A DNA stretch of 64,000 nt from Chamaecyparis obtusa (taxonomy: Eukaryota > Streptophyta > Pinopsida > Cupressales > Cupressaceae), in contig BSBK01008423.1 in NCBI GenBank assembly GCA_027943335.1, positions 310,001-374,000 of the forward strand, written 5' to 3'. The notes beneath the pieces were generated by a model. That model was not told the origin of the DNA. It did not search any database and worked only from the letters and a program-made list of their open reading frames with translations. Of the stretch, positions 1 to 10,237 are shown one piece after another. Each line of letters starts with the position of its first letter. Within the stretch, counting starts at the first letter, position 1. The position numbers and the translations under genes were made by a program.

Positions 1-1882
1 CGTGGCTTAGATGTAGTCTCTTCTTTCCCGTTGAAAAGATGTTTATTAGTAATTTGATAGTTATGATTTTTGTGGAGAAAGTATCTATGCTCATCAAACA
101 CTTGCTTTCCTAAACTTTTTGAATGATGTGATTTCATCTTTGGACCACAAACTAGACATGCAAATTTTCCCTTTGTTTGAAGATCTATAAGATAATGATA
201 CAATTGGATTAAATATGTTAATTTTTATAGTTGGAATTATCATGTGCAACTTGAATTCACCATAACATACCAGAAAAATGTGTTAGCCCTAGGGAATCAT
301 GTATTGTCCATACAAGCATTGCATGGAATTGAAATTGTCTGTCTCCTATTGGTCTAGAGATGTCATACAAAGTGACACCATTCCATAACTCCACCAACTC
401 GTCGATAAGAGGCTCAATATATACATTCATATCTTTAACTTAGTATTTACCTATTTGAATGAACAACAACATTACATAATTATTGTGACCATTTTATTGC
501 AAGATTTATAATTACATGTAGATAACTATTAAATGATCAATACCTAGAACAATCATTGCCAACATAATGTGCTCCCTATTTATTGACATCCATGGAGGAA
601 TGTTATTGTTGATGACAAAAATAGGCCAAACAGAGTAAACAGATCTTAGCCCTCCAAATGGATTGACACCATCTGCTGCCACTAAAACCTTGAGATTTTG
701 AGGTTCTTCAATAAAATGTGGCCACTTTTCCTCTATGTCCTTAAATAAAGAACCATCCACAAGCATTCGAATAAAGTCATCTTGACTCCTATTGTGTGCA
801 TGGTAATCCATAAATTGTGCCAAGCTACTACACCTGAATAATCTTTGCAAACATGGTATAATTGGGATGTAACGAAGAACCTTGCAAGGAACCTTTTTTG
901 TTATTTGATCTAATTGATATCTACTCATATTACATTCAGTGTATTCTGTTGAAAATTCATGTTCTTTATGATAAATAATATGATCATTGGGATAAGCATC
1001 TATTACTTGATACTCTATTCTAATATCTTTCATAGTGGCACATAATTCTCGGTATGAGTGAGGGAGAATATTCGATGGTGGTAACAAAAACTCACCTATC
1101 AATCTATAGAAAAAATATAAGTTGTTAATATTAACAATATTTATGGTACATGTTTCACCTTTTAATTACTATAATGACATATATGACATACCTTATCATA
1201 CATGACATTTTTATGTTGGATAAACCATTCATAACCTTCAAGTTCAACAATAACAATACAACAGAAAGAAGAGTTATTTGGCAGCCTTCCTAAAGGGTCG
1301 TGGCTTCCTTCTCAAGTAGAGGTATATCATGGATGGCATCAACATCATCATCATCATCATCATCAATTGCACCAGTACCAAATGTGTCATGGATCAATGT
1401 ATTAGTACCATCATCTTCAAATGTGTTATCTGGTGCATGATCGTCATCTTCCTTGGGATCATAATCTTCAGCTTCAATATTCACACCTCCATGATCCTCC
1501 ACTTCCAAAGCCATATTCTCCATATTCACACCTCCATAGTCCATATCACGTACTCCCCTAGGGAGGTTGACCTATATAAAAATGACGAACACAAATAAAC
1601 CATGATAATGATCTCATCATCAAGTGTATTTCATATATATATATTAATTGTTAAATAAATATAATGAAAAACTTACCAATTCATGATAATCAAACCCTCC
1701 TTCAATGTGATCATTATCCCTAAAATGTCTCTTATCTGTTTTGATTAGAAATCTTCTAGTGTTTAAGCCCTTACAAATATTGTAGGGACAATAACATTTT
1801 CCATCCCCTTTTCTTTTCAAGTTAGACTATGCAATCTATTGATTGTTGCCCCATTACCTTCTTCACTTGGATTTTCTGACAT
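1..1882 (-). pseudogene. CACTA (En/Spm-like) tnp2-type transposase, 5' part, truncated by window edge
   Basis: This is the N-terminal half of a CACTA-family tnp2 transposase, the protein that cuts and re-inserts CACTA DNA transposons. Reading leftward, a start ATG lies at 1882-1880 (MSENPSEEGNG), followed by a Cys-rich N-terminal domain (CYCPYNICKG), an acidic Asp-run region, and core blocks such as LLNLKVMNGLSN, KKVPCKVLRYIP, LQRLFRCSSLAQFMDYHA, AADGVNPFGG, WPIFVINNNIPPWMS, DMNVYIEPLIDELVELWNG, LVWTIHDSLGLTHFSG and CLVCGPKMKSHHSKSLGKQV. Exons are about 1882-1677, 1571-1192, 1103-544, 438-271 and 184-1. The introns begin GT and end AG and keep the frame across each join. Damage is visible: a frameshift near 1822 and a TAG near 1287-1285 where this family has Leu-Tyr. 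The family assignment is strong; whether the part outside the window is intact cannot be seen. Confidence 0.9.
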
Positions 1883-2129
1883 GATCCTCTTCACTTAGAT
1901 TATCTATAACCTAATTATATATAGAAATTGAAAAGTTATTTATGAAATGATGTTGTAGTATAGTATACCAAATACCGACACTTCTATTATTGTAGTCTTC
2001 CACCTCAAACTCTTTCCTATTGTGGCAAGAAAGAAAGATATTCAAATAATAATATAGTAGTTTGTAAATCAAAATAAAATATCATATATATTATACACAA
2101 AATATATCAGAAGTGCATCAAATTTGACC

Positions 2130-2224
2130 AAGCACTACTGGGGGCTAGACCCGACAATAAATGGATTTGTGATGATTTTCACAATAATACATTTGTTGCA
2201 CGTTATAAGGTCCTAGTAGTGCTT
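2130..2224. repeat. Candidate CACTA terminal/subterminal inverted repeat
   Basis: AAGCACTACT at 2130-2139 is matched exactly in inverse by AGTAGTGCTT at 2215-2224. The pair lies about 250-340 bp upstream of the transposase start, where the 5' end of a minus-strand CACTA element should be. The outer end would read CACTACTAGGACC on the minus strand, beginning with the CACTA signature. The 3-bp sequences outside the two copies (AAG and CTT) are complementary, not direct repeats, so this may be a subterminal repeat pair. The other element end is outside the window, so the boundary is not proven. The 1883-2129 stretch shows no gene. Confidence 0.5.
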
Positions 2225-3132
2225 AGGCAAATCTACATGGTGAAGGTTGTATATGTTGTGTGTGTGTGTATGCATAAAAAAGGGGGCCTTTATCTTTGAT
2301 CTTAAAATGACAAATATGCCTATCTAACACTTTTTGAGGGTGTAGGGAACAAAAAATGGAGGCAACTTGAGACCACAAATGGAGGAAAGTTGTTGATTGA
2401 GGGTGCAGGGAACAACACCCATCAGTACTTTTATCAAATTGTAAATTTCAATTTTGAACCATTATGTGAATATAGAACATGGATGCAATCTCAGAAAATA
2501 ACAAAATGTAGACACAACTTATTACTTATTTTTCTATTCTACATTACTTACTATTTGAGTGCACGTTCCACCTGCAACTTGATCAAGTCTTGTTTGATGC
2601 TTCAATTTTGTGTTGACTATCCTATAGAAGTACACAGTTTTGTATTTTCCTAATATGTTATTCAAAAAACAACAATAGAATAAAATACTTGTTGAGAAAG
2701 ATCATCATAGGAGTATCAAAAACTCAACATCCAAAGGTAACTCAACATTATAAGACTCTTACGTTCAACCTTCATCTCATGCACCTAATAAATAGGAGAT
2801 AAAATACATGAAATTGAAAATTTACATTACAAAACAATGAGCTAAACCTACAAAAGTAGTACCCAATTTATATACAAAATATTTAACTAATGAATTGTGT
2901 TTTTCTTCTCATCTTCACTACCAAAATAATCACCCCTTTAATCTAATTGCACTATGGAAGTCCAGTTTAGTGACCATGTGCCTGTCATCCTCAATCAAGA
3001 CTAAGGAACACTATAGAAAAATACACTGTCTAAATTGTCTACATTAAAAGAAACTATAATGCAAGCTTCTATGAATAAGAAAACAAAATTTAAAATTCTT
3101 TACTTGCAACTACAACATTAGAGAAAATTTGA
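2225..3132. other. AT-rich stretch, no gene seen
   Basis: No recognisable coding frame, RNA gene or element border is seen here. A short direct repeat, GAGGGTG(T/C)AGGGAACAA, occurs at 2336-2352 and 2399-2415, 63 bp apart. The rest is AT-rich sequence without further pattern visible by eye. Confidence 0.5.
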
Positions 3133-3836
3133 ATTATCACACATGGCACAGACTCTCTTCAAACTCACAATATGTTGCATGTGTAGTACAAAAATTATGA
3201 GATTCTAAAGAAGGCATCACTCTTAATCAGCCAAATCTTCCTTGTACCACACAAAAAACTGTGTGATAACAATGTCTACTCCAACCTTAATTGTTTAAGA
3301 ATTCATCATATCAGATAAAGTATGTTTAAGAATTGTTGGGACTAGTCCTTTGGTGTGTATTAAACAGAATACAATTTTCAACATATTATTATCACTCTTT
3401 CTATGTTGTAAATATGCCATTGGTTCAATTTTGTAATTTTTTTTTGTGTTAAATGCTTCTTTATTTTAAAGCCAATTAATAGATGCTAGTATATAAAGAA
3501 GACAATGAAGATTTTTCTAACAAAAATGAATACACTAAACTAAACCAATGGCATGTTTACAACAATTATCATAACTCGCAAGAAAAATTGAAACAATGCA
3601 ATGTTTATAACTGATTAAGAGTGAGGCCTTCTTTAGAATCTCATGAGTTTTTTACTATGCATGCAATCTATTGTGAGTTTGAAGAGAGTTCGTACCATGT
3701 GTGATAGAACCTACTTTATCTAATATGGTGCATTGTTAAACAAATTAAGGGTAGAGTAGTTATTACTTAGTTTTTTTGGGGGGACAATGAAGATTTGTTT
3801 GACAAATAGTAGGTCTTCTTTAGTATTTCATGAATT
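3133..3836. repeat. Permuted inverted and direct repeats (foldback-like)
   Basis: The block around 3135-3229 (CACATGG...GACTCTCTTCAAACTCAC...GATTCTAAAGAAGG...CTTAATCAG) recurs inverted at about 3611-3705. A second pair, ATATGCCATTGGTTCAATTTT near 3413 and AACCAATGGCATGTTTACAAC near 3543, is inverted about a centre near 3486. A third block (CCTTAATTGTTTAAG...CAGATAAAGTA, about 3279-3322) also has an inverted partner near 3711-3751, but in a different order relative to the first block. GACAATGAAGATTT occurs in direct orientation near 3502 and 3783. The pattern fits a damaged foldback element or an inverted short tandem repeat. No coding capacity is seen. Confidence 0.55.
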
Positions 3837-3874
3837 TTTACCAAATATTATTTCAAGCCTTTTAGTCCCATAGA

Positions 3875-3879
3875 CAAGT
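3875..3879 (+). repeat. Left 5-bp target-site duplication (CAAGT) of the element A array
   Basis: CAAGT lies directly before the first TGATG of LTR1. The same five bases directly follow the last CATCA of LTR5 at 43760-43764. Ty3/gypsy integrases commonly make 5-bp duplications. Confidence 0.85.
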
Positions 3880-4736
3880 TGATGAAGGGTGCTCCCCTTA
3901 ATACCACAAAAACATAACAGAAATAGAGAAACCCAACAATATGCAAGAACAGAAAATTGGCTTCTTATTATCTCCACAAATGTGGAATTACAAACTTTCA
4001 GAATTACAATATGCAAAGCCACATGGGCATTCCCTTACAATATTCTATAAGACAAAGCCTCGAATCAATACCCAGATCTAATACCCAGAACTATTCTGAA
4101 CTGCCTAAGACAATAATACAACCTTCCTTATATAGACAATTTTCCACCGCCTGGGAAGGTTTCAGGATTTTAGCCAATAAGGCCGACTAAACTTAGAATT
4201 ATTTATTTTACATTTTATTACATCATAGTCGGCTCAAGATAACCTTTGAAACCTGAACAAAAATTTTGAAGAAAATTATTTTCCACCAATTCAGGTGGCC
4301 CAACTTCCGAAGACCATAAGTCATCACCAGTTGACCCGATCGGCTATTATAACCCCATTTCAGAAATGCCACGAAGCGCTCTATAGGCTTGACTGGTGCA
4401 AGCGCCCATCACCCAAATTTTTGACCTCATTTGAGGCCTCTAAATCTTTCAAAACTAAGTTCAAAGTTTCTGTACCCTGCTGCCAATACCGAAAATCTTC
4501 AATATCTTCCAATATACACTTGATCTGGCAATGAAACTTTACTGGCAGACTTATATGACCAAAATGAACCTCCAAGAAAGAAATCAGATCATTCTGAGCA
4601 CATACAAAAATTACCAAAAATAGTAACTTTCTATAAATAGCAGCTCTACACAAAATAGCCCTTATTGAATATAAAAATAGAAATATTTTTTTGGGTGATG
4701 CAAGATTGCTCTTACACCTAGGATGCTCCTGCATCA
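3880..4736 (-). repeat. LTR1 of element A (857 bp), 3' LTR of copy 1
   Basis: The LTR runs from TGATG to CATCA, a 5-bp terminal inverted repeat. A TATA box (TATATAAGG on the minus strand, 4126-4134) places U3 on the right and R/U5 on the left. It carries a 13-bp tandem duplication around 4070-4090 (two copies of a motif ending in ATACCCAG) shared only with LTR4. An open frame of about 117 codons on the minus strand in U3 recurs in the other LTRs, but nothing shows that it is a protein. Confidence 0.9.
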
Positions 4737-4774
4737 GACACCCAGGGTAATTTGAGAAGTGACCCTGTCACGAC

Positions 4775-7700
4775 TCAGGTGTGCAGAGGAAAACTAAGAC
4801 GGCTAACCTCCTCCTTTGTCAGCCATGATGAATCTTCAATAGGTCATCCTTTCCACTTGACCAGATATTCTTCATATGTCCTATTCCTTGTGCTTCTGCC
4901 AACACGACTGTCCAGTATATCTTCGATCTCCTTAGTGTCTATACTAGTTGTTGGAATACTCCACTGTGCTGCTGTGATCTCATCTTCAACACCTCCTTCA
5001 TGATACTCTGTCAGATCTAAAATGTTAAACACTAGTGAAATATTTAGCTCAGTAGACAATTCTACCTCATATGCATTTTTTGAATCATGTTTCTTCAGTA
5101 TCCTACATGGTCCAAACTTCTTCATTTTCAACTTGTTATATGTACCAACCAGAAACCGCTCCTTTCGCAAATGAACCATGACTTCATCGCCAACCTGAAA
5201 TTCCTTATGCCTCCTTTTCTCATCTACCTTAGCCTTATACTGCGCATTCATCTTGTTAATATGCATCCTCACCTCCTCATGAGTTTTCTTCAAGTGTTCT
5301 GCAAAATCCTCAGCTTCAGCACTACTTATTTTTCCTTTATCTATCTTTCTCAATTCAGATGCATTTCTTGGACTACTTCCATATACAATTTGGAATGGTG
5401 ATTTACCAGTGCTCCTATTGACAAAATTATTGTATGCAAATTCTTCCTGTGGTAAAATCAAATCCCATCCTATTGGCTTATCCCCAATCAAACATCTCAG
5501 CAGATTTTCCAAACTTCTATTCACCACCTCTGTCTGTCCATCAGTCTGTGGATGATGTGATGAACTAAACTTCAAATCTATCTTCAACTTCTTCCACAAT
5601 GTCTGCCAAAAATATCCAACAAACTTAGTATCTCAATCTGAAACTATGGTCTTTGGCAAACCATGTAGTCTCACCACTTCTCTAAAAAACAATTCTGCTA
5701 CATGAACAGCATCATTAGTCTTCTTATAGGGAATGAAATGTGCCATCTTCAAAAATCTGTCAACCACCACAAAAATTGAATCATGTCCCCGTTGAGTCCT
5801 CGGTAAACAAAGAACAAAGTCCATGCTGATATCCTCCCAATGCTTCTCTGGTACAGGTAATGGCTAATACAACCCTGTATTCTACTTCACTCCTTTCACC
5901 ATCTGATATACTCTGCAACTTTGTACAAACTTCTTCACATCTTACTGCAATTGTGGCCAATAATAATTCTCACCAACCAAAGCAAGAGTTTTATCATGAC
6001 CAAAATGTCCAGCCAATCCTCCACTATGCTTCTCCTTAATGAGATTCTCCCTCATAGAACTTTGTGGAATGCACAAATGACTCCCTTTGAATAGCATATC
6101 ATCTTGGATGATGAAATCCAGCCATTTCATCCTGTCTAGAGTAATAGGTTCCGTACAAGCTTTCCAAGCTTCACCAAAATCAGGATTCTCTGGATATAAA
6201 TTCTTGAGCTCCTTGAACCCAACCACTTCAATCTGCATTTCTGTCAGCAATAGTTGTCTTCTACTAAGGGCATCTGCAACGCTGTTAGACTTTCCACTCC
6301 TGTGTTTCAAAACAAATGTATAACTCTGCAAAAACTCAACCCATTTCAAATGCCTCTGATTCAACTTTCCTTGACTATTCAAATATTGTAAAGTTTGATG
6401 ATCAGTATACAAAACAAACTCATTAGGAAATAGATAATGTCTCCACTTCTTTAATGCCTGAACTATTGCATAAAATTCTTGATCATAAATAAAATACTTC
6501 CTCTTGGCATCATTTAACTTCTCACTAAAATACGCAACAGGTTTACCTTCTTGGCTCATAACAGCTCCTATTGCAGTACCACTAGCATCACAATCGACTT
6601 AAAACACCTTATTAAAATCTGGAAGTGCTAAAACAAGTTGTTCTATAACTTTTTATTTCAACAATTGAAAACTCTTTTCTGCCCCATTAGTCCACTTAAA
6701 CTCTTTTCTATCCCTTCTCATTGTTTCAGTCAAGGGTCCACAAATACTGCTAAATTTTTTGATAAACTTTATGTAAAAGCTAGCTAGACCATGAAAAGAT
6801 CTTACCTTAGTAGCACTCCTTGGAGTCGGCCATTCAAGGATAGCCTGTACCTTCTTTGGGTCCATTTTTAGACCTTCTGCTGAAACTACAAATCCCAAAT
6901 ACATTAACTCTTTCTTCACAAAACTGCATTTCTTCAAATTAATCAACAATTTCTCTTCTCTCAACTTCTCAAATACCATACGAATATGCATCATATGCTC
7001 ATCCAATGTCTTACTAAAGATCAAAATATCATCTAGGTAAACAATGACAAACTTGCCCAGAAATTTTTTTAGAACCTCATTCATGAGCCGCATGAAAGTG
7101 CTCGGTGCATTGGTTAGCCCAAAAGGCATGACTAACCACTCATACAGTCCTTCCTTTGTCTTGAAGGAAGTCTTCCATTCATCTCCTTCTCTGATCCGAA
7201 TCTGATGATATCCACTTTTCAGATCTATCTTTGAGAAATACATAGCTCCACTCAAACAGTCTATAATATCATCCATTTGTGGCAATGGAAACCTGTACTT
7301 GATTGTGATCTTGTTTATTGCCCTAGAATCTATACACATCCTCCATTCTCCATTCTTCTTTGGTGCTAATACCGCTGGTATAGCACAGGGACTCAGACTC
7401 TCTCGAATCAACCTCTTCTACAATAACTCATGTACTTGTCTGTTCAACTCTTCACTTTCTGCTAGTGTCATTCTGTGTGCTGCCTTGTTTGGCAAACTAG
7501 CTCCTGGAATCAAATCCATCTAATGGCTGATCTTCCTTACGGGTGGTAATCCATCAGGTACATTATCAGATACAATATCCTGAAACTCATTCAACAAATC
7601 TGCAACCTCTACAGGTACATCCTCTACTTCTTTACCAACTTTTAGAATTAAAGCAAAATACACATGCTCATGCCTCATACCATGTAGGAATTTTCTCCCA

Positions 7701-9252
7701 TCAACAAATGTTATTCTTGCATTACCACATACCTTTTCTTCGGTCTCCTTCAATGACTTTAGCTTATGTCGGACTCCATCCTTTGTCAGGGAATAGGTAT
7801 TTGCATGACCATCGTGTACAAATCATCTGTCAAACTGCCACGGTCTACCTAAGAACATATGACATGCATCCATAGAGATGATATCACATAGTACCTCATA
7901 TTGGTGCCCGCCGATCTTGAACTTTACCAGGCACTGTTCACTAACCATGACCTTGTGGTCATTCTGCACCCAGGCAATCCGATATGGATGTGGGTTTTTC
8001 TATCTCTTGAGCTTCAACTTTGGCACCATCTATTCTGACACCAAATTGTCAGTGCTTCCACTATCAATAATCACATCACAGCATTTACCCTCACATTTGC
8101 ATCGAGTGCGAAACAGGCTCCTACTTTTTTCAGGTTCGTCCTCACCACTCAGCAAGACTCTTCTATTAATTAGCATTTCTCCTCTTTCAGCATCTTCAAA
8201 ATTTGATGATCTAGCATCTTCATCTACATGTGCAACTCTGGCCTGACCTTCATTTCTCCTGTCTATTCTGCCTTGGCGCTGAGGACATTCAAATGCCCTA
8301 TGACCTTCTTCTCCACAGTGAAAACATGTTCCACGAAAGCCTCCTCTTCCAGATCCTTTTCCTCTTCCTCTTCCTCTCTGATCTCTATTATTCTGATCAT
8401 GGAAACGATTGAAATTATTTCCTCTCTGATTATGACTGCTACTAGCCTCATCCTTCTTTTTCGGATCTTCATTTTGGCCACCATATGACCATCCACCAGC
8501 TCGTCCACCGCGACCTCTTCCCTTTTGTCTGCTCTCAAACTTTTTATTCAACTTTTTCTCTACTTTTAGGGCAAACTGGTATGCCTCTTCAATACTGTTC
8601 ATTCAAACCAGATTCAACTCCTCTTGAATGCTTGGCCTTAACCCATTAAGGTATCGGGCAACTTTCTCCTTATCAACTTCTGCATGGCCTGTTCTAATGA
8701 GAAGTCGATAGAACTCCTCTATATACTCCTGAATAGATCTTCCTGCTTGCTTCAAACTTTGCATTTTCTTCAGTAGGTCAAGCTCATAATCAACAAGAAT
8801 GAACTGTCACTTCAATTTATCCACCATCCGATCCCATCTTGTGATTTTCTCCTTTCCCCTTCTATTTCGTTCCAACTGAATCTCTTGCCACCATATCTTC
8901 GCATGACCTTTCAATCTAGCTTTCACAAATTTGACCCTATCAAGATCCTCAACATCTTCATACTCAAAATATTCCTCACATTCATTGATCCAGTCGATCA
9001 ATTTTTCTGGGTTAGATTTTTAGAAAATGTAGGAACCTCAATCTTAGGTCTTTTCTCAATCTTTGAAATTGCCCAAAAAAGTCTTTCTTCCTCCTGGTTC
9101 ACAATTTCAGCTTCATCCTCACTTTCATCTCTGACATTAAGATTCATTCCTCTACGAATCTCTTCTTGCAATGCTCGCACTTGTTTCTGCAGCTCTCTAA
9201 CCTCAGGTGTCACAGCACCAGCTCTTCCGCCATATTCTCTTCGTGGAGGCAT
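4775..9252 (-). pseudogene. Element A copy 1 gag-pol polyprotein (chromovirus), dead
   Basis: One reading frame of about 1,490 codons once encoded the whole polyprotein. The order is: gag from MPPRREYGG (9252) with the capsid-like block around 9000-8800 (KARLKGHAKIWWQEIQ); a CCHC knuckle CFHCGEEGHRAFEC (8326-8284, intact only in this copy); protease VIIDSGSTD near 8080; reverse transcriptase 7411-6653 with YLDD near 7040; RNase H about 6620-6260 (VDCDASG, YTDHQ); integrase zinc-binding and D-D-E core about 6050-5450; and a chromodomain near 4930-4780 (EEYLVKWKG). One frameshift lies near 9000. In-frame stops include TGA at about 8804, TGA near 8604, TGA in the integrase (about 5630) and TGA inside the chromodomain at about 4841. 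The plus-strand frames here are shadows. Confidence 0.92.
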
Positions 9253-9340
9253 TTTCGTGATGCATGCTGAAACCCTAACCATGGTCCTGGTGCAAACTAC
9301 CTCACAGTCAGTGATCTATTTACACACTCAAGAAAACCTA

Positions 9341-9351
9341 CTCTGATACCA
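9341..9351 (-). other. Primer binding site of element A copy 1
   Basis: The minus strand reads TGGTATCAGAG two bases inside the 5' LTR end. This matches the 3' end of plant initiator Met-tRNA, the usual primer of plant Ty3/gypsy and Ty1/copia elements. Equivalent sites occur at about 37399-37409 (copy 3) and 42902-42912 (copy 4, first base altered). Confidence 0.85.
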
Positions 9352-9353
9352 CT

Positions 9354-10199
9354 TGATGAAGGGTGCTCCCCTTAATACCACAAACACATAACAGAAACAG
9401 AGAAACCCAACAATATGCAAGAACAGAAAATTGGCATCTTATTATCTCCACAAATGTGGAATTACAAACTTTCAGAATTATAATATGCAAAGCCACATGG
9501 GCATTCCCTTACAATATTCTATAGGACAAAGCCTCGAATCAATACCCAGAACTATTCTGAACTGCCTAAGACAATAATACAGCCTTCCTTTATATAGGCA
9601 ATTTTCCACCGCCTGGGAAGGTTCCAAAATTTTAGCCAATAAGGCCGACCAAACTTAGAATTATTTTATTTTACATTTTATTACATCATAGTCAGCTCAA
9701 GATAACCTTTGAAACTCGAACAGAAATTTTAAAGAAAATTATTTTTTGCCAATTCAGGTGGCCCAACTTCTGAAGACCATAAGTCATCATCAGTTGACTT
9801 GATCGGCTATTATAACCCCATTTCAGAAACACCACGAAGTGCTCTACAAGCTTGAGCGGTGCATGCATCTGTCACCCCAATTTTCAACCTCATCTGGGGC
9901 CTCTAAAGCCTTCAAAAGTGAGATGAAAGTTTCTGTACCTTGCTGCCAATACCGAAAATCTTCAATATCTTCCAATATACACTTGATCTCACAATGAAAC
10001 TTTACTGGTAGACTTATATGACCAAAATGAACCTCCAAGAAAGAAATCAGATCATTCTGAGCACATACAAAAATTACCAAAAATAGTAACTTTCCATAAA
10101 TAGCAGCTCTGCACAAAATAGCCCTTATTGAATATAAAAATAAAAATATTTTTTTGGGTGATGCAAGATTGCTCTTACACCCAGGATGCTCCTGCATCA
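9354..10199 (-). repeat. LTR2 of element A (846 bp)
   Basis: The LTR runs TGATG to CATCA. It serves as 5' LTR of copy 1 and 3' LTR of copy 2, so only one LTR lies between the two bodies. A TATA box (TATATAAAGG, minus) is at about 9588-9596. It lacks the 13-bp duplication of LTR1 and LTR4. Confidence 0.9.
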
Positions 10200-10237
10200 G
10201 ACAGCCAGGGTAATTTGAGAAGTGACCCTGTCACGAT

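Noticed and set aside
1329..1598. Plus-strand frame over the CAT repeat
   Set aside because: It is antisense to the acidic Asp-rich exon of the CACTA transposase.
2133..2221. A complete 89-bp miniature CACTA element
   Set aside because: The 3-bp flanks are inverted, not duplicated directly, so an independent insertion is not supported.
4381..4734. An open frame of about 117 codons on the minus strand within each A LTR
   Set aside because: It lies in U3, has no recognised domain, is cut short in LTR3 and LTR5, and its repetition is explained by LTR homology.
5087..9346. Plus-strand open frames across the A bodies (for example 8885-9346)
   Set aside because: They are antisense shadows of gag-pol and recur at the same relative positions in every copy.
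9341..9351. tRNA-Met gene at the LTR junction
   Set aside because: Only the 3' terminal complement of the tRNA is present, as expected for a primer binding site.
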